Source: an uncultured Bacteroidales bacterium (GTDB taxonomy: Bacteria > Bacteroidota > Bacteroidia > Bacteroidales > Paludibacteraceae). From it: a stretch of DNA of 64,000 nucleotides. The stretch is taken from the NCBI GenBank assembly GCA_902766045.1, contig CACXCA010000024.1, forward strand, positions 1-64,000. The letters are read 5' to 3'. The notes under the pieces are model-generated. The model worked only from the letters and a program-made list of their open reading frames with translations, did not search any database and was not told the origin of the DNA. Below are positions 1 through 8,188 of this stretch, in pieces. Both the position numbers and the translations under genes were made by a program. Positions within the stretch are counted from its first letter, which is position 1. Each line of letters opens with the position of its first letter.

Positions 1-3000
1 CTCACCCTTGTATTGCAGACGGATCTCGTTGAAGTTCAGGTAATCCTTTTCGAAATCCTTTACAATCAATTGAAGCGTGTCGCCTGTAGTGCTGTTCATT
101 GTTCTGTCGTCGATCTGAAGTGTCAATGGAGAACAGCTAGGAACGAATTCAACAGACAAGTAAATCGTATCAGCGATTTCCTCTTGACAATTAGAAGAAA
201 GAACCACTGCGATGCTGTCGTACTTCATGATATCGGTACGTGTCTGTCTGATTTGAAGATTCTTATGAGTTGTCTCCAACGCATTAACCAAGATCTGACG
301 AGCCGTAGCGAATGGCACACCATCGATAGACAAAGCAGCACCATCTGGATTGGTTTCATCCACTACATACATATTAAACCATACGTTTTCATTGGTCTCT
401 GACAAGTTGTCGAGATTCAAAGTGAAGTTAGCAGCAGAACCACTTGGTATGTTGATGATCTTTTGAGATTTTAGATTATTCTCACCTGTAGTGATTCTTG
501 GTATCTCAATCTGCATTGTTTTAACAGCCAAGGTGTGTTTGCCAGGCTCATAGAATCGAGTCTTCTTTTCATCTTCAAAAGGACAAGATGTCTGACCTGC
601 GCGAGTATAGAAGATTGGTCCGAAACCATCTGGTGCTTGGAATATATCCACAGACATAGCATCATTAATTCCATCGTCTGCCAATGTATAACCGACAGCT
701 GTACAGTTTTCAGTCTCAGAAGATTCTTCGAATGCCTCTGTACCACCTTGTTTTGTTTGTAGTTCACACTCAAAACCTAATCCGCAGAATGAGAATCCAG
801 TTTTTCCGCCAACGACAGCTAAACCTTGTGTGTTTGTGGCATCAGTAGAAGATACGGTACCACATCGTTCAACAGACTCTTCGATGCTTGTTCCAGCATC
901 AAACGAAACATTTTTCACTTTCCAACCATACTTCTTTGTGTCGTAGAATAACGTGATGTTTCGTTTGTCTTTAGAAGTAGATAAATACTTTTCGTATTCA
1001 GAACGGCTAATTGAATATCCATCCAGAATATTGTCAATCATGGCTTTGTTTGAACCATAATCAGCATATTTTATAGATCCACCTTTTTTGTTAAACCAGA
1101 ATGTGGAATCCAACTTAACATAGTGTTGAACATAAGGATCGAACAGTAAGAAAGTTGTATTTTCCAACATCTTAGCTTCTTCGATTTTCTTAGCTGCTAG
1201 ATTGTATTCTTCTTCGTTATAATCTGTAACAGTTTCAATCGCTTTAACTTTAGCTTGCTCGTTATATGCTAACTGATCTTTCCAAAGTTTGATCTGCGTA
1301 TTGAAGTAACCAATGGTATCTGTATAGTTTTTCGGATCAAGAGGAATACAGATGTAAGAACCTTCCGAACCGAAATCTTTATCGCCCTTATTTTTAGTTG
1401 TGATGTAGATTGTCTTGTCGGAATTGTTCTTGTAGTTTTTGTTGTATTCAGCCTTAGACACCTTCTTTAGGAATGAGTTACGAGTCATTTCCAAATTCGG
1501 AATCAATATACTCTCAATGTAGTTTTGAGTGTATTTGAATTGAGTTGTGAACTCTTCACCCAAGCTGATAGCTTCCACCATATCGATGGAATAGTTACCT
1601 TCTTCATCTTTTACAGGAGCGACTTTACGACACTTGCCCATGATGATGTTAGTTGCTGAACCAATATATACGTCACCATCTTCACCTACGTAATCAGAAG
1701 CATCTGATGTGCTGATGTTTTCTGTTGTGGTGAGTTTGTATGTATTTGTTCTTTCATGCGTATTGTTGTAACTAATTTCCACACCAGCGGTAATATCTGC
1801 TTTGACAGAATTTTCTGTGATAACTGCAAATCCAATACCTGCAGCACTTGTGACATCCGCTCCTAATTTCCATGTTACGTTAGCAGAATATTCAGAGTTG
1901 TATTCTGTGGAAATCTTTGATGAGGTGGTAATGGTTTGACCTTTCTCTATGTGAGCAGAAGAACCTGTTCCAGGAGGGTCTCTCAATACATATAACACTT
2001 TGTCTGGTCCGGAGGTGATGAAGTTACTTCCAGAAGAGAGTCCACCCGTTACAATACCGGAGAATTTGTTGTTTTGGGCCCATTCATACGTTGTTTCACC
2101 ATATTCAAAATTGATATTCAATCCTAATGTATATGGTTCTACAATGTTAGGGTAGGTTGCCATGAAGGTGTAATCGACGTAACCCATTGAATCAGCTGTC
2201 AATGAGCTGTTTGCCGTTTCCATCACTTGACCTGCTTTCACCTCGTTGCCTTTCTCGTCTATTCCATCAGTGGTTGCTACCATGGTAGCTCCTAAGCTGT
2301 TAGACACAGATATTGCGGCACCTTGTAATGGTATCTTAACAAATCGTTCGATTTTTGCTCCATTTACTATGCTATCAAAGTTAGAATAAGGCTCGTACAG
2401 ATACATCTTGTGGTCGTATTTCTTTCCTTGAGTATATATAGGATAACCCAATGTATATGTAATCTTGCCAGTTGTAGAATCCAAGCTATACAATGGAATG
2501 GTATCAGATATTCCAGTTGCATCATCTTTGATAATGTATTCTTTATCTCCGAAGGCACCGTCTGGTGTACTCAAGGATGTCAACTCTAGCACTGGATTAG
2601 AACGATAAATCAGATCCAAAGCATATAGGTAATCGAAAGTAGCAGTATCACCTTCGCTTACTACGAGAGAATCTGTTTGAGTTTGTAGAGATCCACTACC
2701 AAACAAAATTGCTTCAATATTCTCTGTTGAGAAGGCGATATCTGGATTGTTATCTACTTTTACACTCTTGACTTTATAATCAACAGGAGGAAGGGAAACA
2801 GCAAATTCTCCAGTTGCACTATCTGTATGAATAATGATAGAGCGAGAAGAAGGTGTGTCGTATTTTCCTGTTGTAGCTATTGAATTAACTGATTTTGATG
2901 GATTACCATACGTACGAATGCTATCTGGAGATAAATTAAATTGAGATTTTTCTCCAAATGTTAATTCGATGGTGGCTTTTCCGATTGTAGCATTACCTGT

Positions 3001-6000
3001 ACCAAATCCGTGAGGCTTCTTGCTTTCAGGAAGACCTCCAGCTACACGTCCGGTTAATGTGACAAATGTTGAATCTGAGAATTCTAGTTTGTCTGACATC
3101 TCGCGATCGAATGTATGTTCCAGTAATGAGTTGGAAGGGAAACGTCCATTGTTGACAAACACATGGTCTTTCATCTTCACTTGGATGTGGTGATCTCCAA
3201 TAGGTACACTGATGGTGAATTCACCGTTTGCATCAGTCGTGATCATTTCGCCATCTTTGCTACATACAACACCATCTACATAGATGTTAGCACCTTCTAC
3301 AGGGTAATTCGTGTTATAATAGGTCACTGTACCTGAGATAGGGAATGAAGAAACATCTTCGAAATCAACACCTGAATGAACTAGTGAAGAGGCAGAAACG
3401 AAACGTGTAGCATATTGAGGTGAGAACTTATGGATGCCAAGACTTGGTATTACCATGTAGGTTGTTCCATCTCCTTCAAATGGGATACCGTTGATGGTGT
3501 AGTTACCCATCGTATCCGTTACACCAAAAATGCTTAATTGACTATTTGTTGGAATATACTCTGAAGATATGCTACTACCTGCAAAGATCTCACCGTGATT
3601 GTCATTGGTTACACCGGAAGTCTTAGAATAATCGTAAGCTTTCTTTTGATTCTTGATTCCTTCGTCCATTGGCCAGTACAATACCAATTTAGCTTCTGAA
3701 CCTGATAGGATTCTGTTGTAGTTTGAAAGGATTTCTTGGTCAGTCAACTCTTTGTCAGAGAAGATTCTGATGTCATCCAAATAACCTTTGAATACCTCTT
3801 CGTTTTTGGTGGATTTACCAAATAGCAAAGGATTGGTTTGTAAAGAATCGTATTCAAGTTTAAAGTCAATGGATTGTATAGTTTTAGATACTTTAGTAAT
3901 CTTACCATACTCATCCGTGAGACGTGCTGTGATTTTGCTCTTTCCGTCATAACTGAACGTCAAATGAGAGAATTGATTGGCTTCTATAAGTAAAGTAGTC
4001 TTTTGTATCTCTGTAGAAGAAGGACCTAATACAGACACATAGTATTCGTTTGAATTCTTTGGTGTAAGGTATAGTCCAAAGTTACTAGGAGATTTAACCA
4101 ATGGGATATACCTTGCTGCTCTTCCTTGTGCATCAGAAATGGATGCATCTGGATTTACATATAGTTGGATCGTCCATGGCTTGTTGAAGTATTCAGTACC
4201 TTGTTTTTTATCCATTTGTAGTTGTACACCAGAACCTGCTCCGTTTACACGTAGAGAATGGAATTGTTTGATGTCGCTATCGCTGTTTTTAACAACGGTA
4301 ACTCTTGCGTTGTTGACAGCAGCTCCTGTACCATACGTTACTCGACCTGATATTACACCTAAAGCACGGCAGAATCCGTCATCAAATACTTCAACAGGGT
4401 CTGTTTCTAATCCTGTCTCTGAACAGATGAAGGAAGAAGCCACCTTATATTCATAATACTTGCCAGGCAATGCAGTGTTATCGTCAAAAGCATATACAGT
4501 GGCGGTTCCTGATGTAGTGTGAAGTTTCACCCAAGAGTCATCAGAATTTAGGTCGCGACGATAAATGACATATTTGGTTTCGTCCGTACCTGTTTGACGA
4601 GCATTCCAAGTCAGTTTTACCGTATTGGAATACGTTCCTTTGGTAGCTTCCAATGAAAGTACCTGAGACTCAGTTGTCATACTACCAGACTTGGTTGTAT
4701 CGCTGGAATATTCCAAACCAGAAGGATAGTTTTTATCAGGGAACAATGATGAAGTGGTCACCTTATAATAGTATGTAGCACAACCGCTTGAAATATCACG
4801 GTCATCATAACTATAAGAGGACTCCATATTGCTACCCACTTTTGCAATTTCTACAAATTTGCCTTTTGCACCTTCTTTTCTGAAGATTCTAAACTCATGT
4901 TGTTTGCCATCTTGGAATTGATCTGAATTCCAGCTCAATGAGATATGGTCTTCGTGACTTGTGATAGATAAATTGATATTGAATTTTCTCTCTAACTTAT
5001 TCGTTTGGATGATAAAGCGGTCTAAGAAAAGATGTTTAACATCCGACCATGTCTTTGGTACATATTGGAATACATAGGTGTATGACACGTCATACAACAA
5101 ATCTTCGCTTTTATCTTGGAAGGATGCTTTTCCTCCATCTGTTTCACTGCTCAAGAATGGATAAGGGAAGTCTGTTGATGAGTATTCTTCTGTATATTGA
5201 TCCTTTGATGGTCCATCGTCTGTTTTATATCGGTAGATATACCAGAAACCATCGACATTCTTAGCTTGATTGTTACTCCAAGATAATTTAATCTCCTTGC
5301 TCCATATATCTGATGAACTGGATAGTGTATTGATATAAGATGACTTATATTGGAAATTATCATTAGAGATATTTATACGAGATTGTAGGTTGCCAGCAAT
5401 ATCTTTTAGGGTGAAATTCGCTCCTGTTACTTTCAGTCCAGAAACATCTTCGGCTTTATTGATTTTTGTCTTGAAAGAAAGTACGTTGGTTCCTGCACCT
5501 GAAACGTATTCCAAATCACCTATATTAGAATATATAATATAGGAAGCTTGATTTTGGGTGAAGTTGACTATTTCATCGTAGCAAATAGAAACATATAGTT
5601 CATCACCTGTTGCATAAGGGTATATGGTATTACAAGCCAGTGCTTTTGCGGATGGAGCTTGATCGTCTAAGAATCGACACCAAAAAGTTAGATTATCTAC
5701 ATGGGTATAATCGTCTCCAGAACCCCAATTGTACCATTTAGTTCGAATTAGACTGTTTCTATTACATGGCTCAGACAGATCCCATCCGGAAGGTTCGCTT
5801 CTGCCTCTAGTCCCTGCGTCTTCATACTCGAAATGGAATATTTCTCCATAATCATTATATATCCAGGCATTCATCCATCCATCGGTGATGTATCTTGTGT
5901 AAAATGTAAAATGAAAAATATAATTCCATCCAGATTGGCCTGTTGCTATTCGATAGCGTTGTTCGTCCCATGTTACCACGTCTGAAGGATAACAATTGAA

Positions 6001-6492
6001 CCACTGTTCGTAATCATCATTCCATTTGAAATATGAGCATAGCAGTTTTGTTCTCCAACCGCTGTTATGCGATGCATAAGAGTATGGATTTACGATTTCT
6101 CTTGATGATGCAATGATTGGATCAAAGAAAGAGTTCCATGCTTCGAAATAATATACTCTGTTTACGTTATTACCATACGAATAAATGGATGTCCCAGCAT
6201 CGTATTCTTTGATTTTCACACTTAGCTCTGACACACCTTTAGCAAAATACAATCGACCTGCTTTGTGATCAAAATGTTTTCCACTTACAGCTGTACCGTC
6301 TAAAGTTCGGTAATTTACCCACGTCGCAGCCGAAACGTCCGATCGACGAATGGTAAACGTGGTGTCTTTTTCATTGTAGGTGACGCTAGTGACAATGTCA
6401 CTATCGGCAGCCCATGAGGTTGCACTCATGCCGAACCACATCAGCAGAAGCAACCATGCACTCACAATACGAGTTTTGTTTCCTTTTTTCAT
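1..6492 (-). CDS. Giant secreted multidomain surface protein, N-terminal 2164 codons (3' end outside window)
   Basis: The frame is open from an ATG at 6492 to the left window edge, so the C-terminus is missing. The first ~24 residues form a signal peptide ending near SWAAD. Residues ~28-90 resemble a Calx-beta domain (motif TLDGTAVSGKHF). From ~370 to 690 there are several fibronectin type III-like modules (VKLTWNARQTGTDETKYVIY is one strand pattern). A carboxypeptidase-regulatory-like segment follows at ~710, a LamG/concanavalin-like domain at ~745-920, another carboxypeptidase-regulatory-like domain at ~1050-1110 (DANGEFTISVPIGDHH), and then long beta-rich stretches. This is the architecture of a very large cell-surface or adhesin-like protein. 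By analogy with other secreted proteins in this window it could end in a T9SS sorting domain, but that part cannot be seen. Specific function is unknown. Codon pattern and reading frame are consistent throughout. Confidence 0.85.
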   Translation of the reverse strand, partial: MKKGNKTRIVSAWLLLLMWFGMSATSWAADSDIVTSVTYNEKDTTFTIRRSDVSAATWVNYRTLDGTAVSGKHFDHKAGRLYFAKGVSELSVKIKEYDAGTSIYSYGNNVNRVYYFEAWNSFFDPIIASSREIVNPYSYASHNSGWRTKLLCSYFKWNDDYEQWFNCYPSDVVTWDEQRYRIATGQSGWNYIFHFTFYTRYITDGWMNAWIYNDYGEIFHFEYEDAGTRGRSEPSGWDLSEPCNRNSLIRTKWYNWGSGDDYTHVDNLTFWCRFLDDQAPSAKALACNTIYPYATGDELYVSICYDEIVNFTQNQASYIIYSNIGDLEYVSGAGTNVLSFKTKINKAEDVSGLKVTGANFTLKDIAGNLQSRINISNDNFQYKSSYINTLSSSSDIWSKEIKLSWSNNQAKNVDGFWYIYRYKTDDGPSKDQYTEEYSSTDFPYPFLSSETDGGKASFQDKSEDLLYDVSYTYVFQYVPKTWSDVKHLFLDRFIIQTNKLERKFNINLSITSHEDHISLSWNSDQFQDGKQHEFRIFRKEGAKGKFVEIAKVGSNMESSYSYDDRDISSGCATYYYKVTTSSLFPDKNYPSGLEYSSDTTKSGSMTTESQVLSLEATKGTYSNTVKLTWNARQTGTDETKYVIYRRDLNSDDSWVKLHTTSGTATVYAFDDNTALPGKYYEYKVASSFICSETGLETDPVEVFDDGFCRALGVISGRVTYGTGAAVNNARVTVVKNSDSDIKQFHSLRVNGAGSGVQLQMDKKQGTEYFNKPWTIQLYVNPDASISDAQGRAARYIPLVKSPSNFGLYLTPKNSNEYYVSVLGPSSTEIQKTTLLIEANQFSHLTFSYDGKSKITARLTDEYGKITKVSKTIQSIDFKLEYDSLQTNPLLFGKSTKNEEVFKGYLDDIRIFSDKELTDQEILSNYNRILSGSEAKLVLYWPMDEGIKNQKKAYDYSKTSGVTNDNHGEIFAGSSISSEYIPTNSQLSIFGVTDTMGNYTINGIPFEGDGTTYMVIPSLGIHKFSPQYATRFVSASSLVHSGVDFEDVSSFPISGTVTYYNTNYPVEGANIYVDGVVCSKDGEMITTDANGEFTISVPIGDHHIQVKMKDHVFVNNGRFPSNSLLEHTFDREMSDKLEFSDSTFVTLTGRVAGGLPESKKPHGFGTGNATIGKATIELTFGEKSQFNLSPDSIRTYGNPSKSVNSIATTGKYDTPSSRSIIIHTDSATGEFAVSLPPVDYKVKSVKVDNNPDIAFSTENIEAILFGSGSLQTQTDSLVVSEGDTATFDYLYALDLIYRSNPVLELTSLSTPDGAFGDKEYIIKDDATGISDTIPLYSLDSTTGKITYTLGYPIYTQGKKYDHKMYLYEPYSNFDSIVNGAKIERFVKIPLQGAAISVSNSLGATMVATTDGIDEKGNEVKAGQVMETANSSLTADSMGYVDYTFMATYPNIVEPYTLGLNINFEYGETTYEWAQNNKFSGIVTGGLSSGSNFITSGPDKVLYVLRDPPGTGSSAHIEKGQTITTSSKISTEYNSEYSANVTWKLGADVTSAAGIGFAVITENSVKADITAGVEISYNNTHERTNTYKLTTTENISTSDASDYVGEDGDVYIGSATNIIMGKCRKVAPVKDEEGNYSIDMVEAISLGEEFTTQFKYTQNYIESILIPNLEMTRNSFLKKVSKAEYNKNYKNNSDKTIYITTKNKGDKDFGSEGSYICIPLDPKNYTDTIGYFNTQIKLWKDQLAYNEQAKVKAIETVTDYNEEEYNLAAKKIEEAKMLENTTFLLFDPYVQHYVKLDSTFWFNKKGGSIKYADYGSNKAMIDNILDGYSISRSEYEKYLSTSKDKRNITLFYDTKKYGWKVKNVSFDAGTSIEESVERCGTVSSTDATNTQGLAVVGGKTGFSFCGLGFECELQTKQGGTEAFEESSETENCTAVGYTLADDGINDAMSVDIFQAPDGFGPIFYTRAGQTSCPFEDEKKTRFYEPGKHTLAVKTMQIEIPRITTGENNLKSQKIINIPSGSAANFTLNLDNLSETNENVWFNMYVVDETNPDGAALSIDGVPFATARQILVNALETTHKNLQIRQTRTDIMKYDSIAVVLSSNCQEEIADTIYLSVEFVPSCSPLTLQIDDRTMNSTTGDTLQLIVKDFEKDYLNFNEIRLQYKGE

Positions 6493-6534
6493 TTGATTTT
6501 AGTTGTTTGTTAGAATTATTAATAATGAATGATG

Positions 6535-6563
6535 CAAAGTTATGGCGAGATGATTTTAGTCAA
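6535..6563 (-). promoter_or_regulatory. Bacteroidetes-type promoter for the giant surface protein
   Basis: On the minus strand TAACTTTG (6542-6535) matches the -7 consensus TAnnTTTG. A TTG at 6563-6561 sits 18 bp upstream as a -33 element. The predicted transcription start lies about 35 nt before the ATG at 6492. Confidence 0.6.
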
Positions 6564-6641
6564 TGGTCAATTTGGAAAATCTTTTTGCTGATTTTATATG
6601 TATAGGTGACAAATTAACAATTTTTTTATACTGAACAGCAT

Positions 6642-6856
6642 AGAATCATAATTGTGAAAACCGCTTTATTTAAAGGGCTTGTGGGGCGAAATTTTGATAT
6701 TTTTTTTATTGTCAAGTTCCGTTTTGCAATTTTGACATAGTCATAATTGTGCAAAAAAAAAGCCATTTTTTTTACAGAAAAACTCTAATAAAAATAGTAA
6801 CCATTATGAATGAATTTTGTACTTTTGTATTGTATTAAAATGCAACAGAATCATAA
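6642..6856. repeat. Short direct repeats in the divergent intergenic region (possible operators)
   Basis: The 381-bp gap between the giant gene and the AraC-type regulator holds TCATAATTGTG twice, at 6646-6656 and 6741-6751. AGAATCATAA also occurs twice, at 6642-6651 and 6847-6856. The region is otherwise AT-rich with A/T tracts and no further gene. AraC-family proteins commonly bind direct repeats, so these are candidate sites for the adjacent regulator. That role is inference. Confidence 0.4.
6820..6827 (+). promoter_or_regulatory. -7 box of the AraC-type regulator gene
   Basis: TACTTTTG matches TAnnTTTG and lies 46 bp before the ATG at 6874. No clear -33 TTTG is seen at the usual spacing, so the promoter may depend on an activator. 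Confidence 0.5.
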
Positions 6857-6873
6857 ATAGAAGCAAATAAAAT

Positions 6874-8046
6874 ATGTTTATTATTATTGGATTTATTTTG
6901 ACTATTTTGGTCAGCGTGGTGAATGGTGTCAGACTTGTTGTCAGCAAAGAAGTGCAACAGTCAACCAATGCCAAATATAGGATTGCTTGCTATTTTATTG
7001 CGTTCGCTTGTTTTGGTCTAGCCATTGGTAATATAGCACATATACTCAGAAATGGGTTGGAATATGCGCCGATTGAAGTCTGCTCCATGATATCATTGTC
7101 GATTTCTGTTTTTCAGGCCCTCCTGGTTACGGCAGCTATGATTATGCTATATACGAACAGAAATGTTGTTGTGAAGAAATTCATCATACATGCGATACCG
7201 TTTCTTCTATTCTCTGTAGCCTATATTGTGGCAATCCAGTTTCAAGAAAATCAAAAGTCTGCTAATTTCTCTGAATTCATTGCAGCGGCACATTATAACA
7301 TACCGTCAGCCATACGACTCTTATATTTTATATTCTATATTGTTCAGCTTGTACTGTTCACAATTATCTTTTTTAGAGAACGGAGTCGATACATCAGCTG
7401 TGCTGTTCCTGCTATTGCAACTGCCTCTAAGGTTATTCGCTTAGAGTGGGTTAAATATGCTTTTCTTGTCGCTTTGTTGGAGGGTGTCCTTTCGATAAGT
7501 ATCATGATTATACCCTCTTATACGACAGAAATGATATTCCGTGTCGTGACATTTTTATTCTATCTTGTGTTTCCTATTTACTATATTAATTATAGTAGAA
7601 CATATAACCGTGTGAAGGCAATGTTGGCTAATACGGAGAATGAAACGTCACATGTTATAGTTGAAGAGAATAATGGTATGGACCAGATATTAACTCGTCT
7701 TGTTTTGCAAAATAATGAGTTGTTCAAAAAATGTGAGGCCTATATTGTACAGGAGAAATGTTATTTGAATCCTGAACTGAAAGTAGAAACGATTGTGACT
7801 GAGTTGGGAACGAATCGAACCTATTTAGCAAATGCCATCAAACAAAATACGGGACAAACCATCGGGGAGTTTATTTTATCTCAACGGTTGAAACATGCAC
7901 AGGAGATGTTGAGAGACGAACAGTATAAGAAAGTAAAGATTGAAGATATAGCTATTCGTTCAGGGTTTAATTCCTTGCGTACTTTCCATCGAAATTTTAA
8001 AGCCTCTTTTGGTATCACACCTGAGGAGTATAGAAAAAAATATTAA
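6874..8046 (+). CDS. Integral-membrane AraC-family transcriptional regulator
   Basis: The 390-residue protein has two parts. Residues 1 to ~240 contain about six to seven hydrophobic membrane segments separated by short loops. Residues ~285-390 form an AraC/XylS DNA-binding domain with two helix-turn-helix units; KIEDIAIRSGFNSLRTFHRN followed by FKASFGITPEEYR is the typical second HTH. Membrane-anchored AraC regulators are common in Bacteroidetes and are thought to sense an envelope signal directly. The gene is divergent from the giant surface-protein gene, and the shared intergenic region carries short direct repeats, so that gene is a plausible target. It converges on the GH95 gene through a strong hairpin. 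The ligand is unknown. Confidence 0.85.
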   Translation: MFIIIGFILTILVSVVNGVRLVVSKEVQQSTNAKYRIACYFIAFACFGLAIGNIAHILRNGLEYAPIEVCSMISLSISVFQALLVTAAMIMLYTNRNVVVKKFIIHAIPFLLFSVAYIVAIQFQENQKSANFSEFIAAAHYNIPSAIRLLYFIFYIVQLVLFTIIFFRERSRYISCAVPAIATASKVIRLEWVKYAFLVALLEGVLSISIMIIPSYTTEMIFRVVTFLFYLVFPIYYINYSRTYNRVKAMLANTENETSHVIVEENNGMDQILTRLVLQNNELFKKCEAYIVQEKCYLNPELKVETIVTELGTNRTYLANAIKQNTGQTIGEFILSQRLKHAQEMLRDEQYKKVKIEDIAIRSGFNSLRTFHRNFKASFGITPEEYRKKY

Positions 8047-8114
8047 AGGTGAATTCTATAGATTGTGTGTCGAAGGAATGAAACATTCTCAACATCCATT
8101 TATAGAACTCACCT
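8047..8114. terminator. Bidirectional hairpin between convergent genes
   Basis: A 17-bp stem (8047-8063 with 8098-8114, one mismatch and one G-T pair) encloses a smaller GAATG/CATTC hairpin at 8076-8088. It starts immediately after the TAA of the regulator gene and lies 75 bp beyond the stop of the convergent GH95 gene. It probably terminates transcription from both sides. Confidence 0.55.
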
Positions 8115-8188
8115 AATGATTATTACAAGATGGACACAGCCTTTATCTTGCATCGTTCAGATTCTCTTTTGACGAGTATGTTCTCTTG

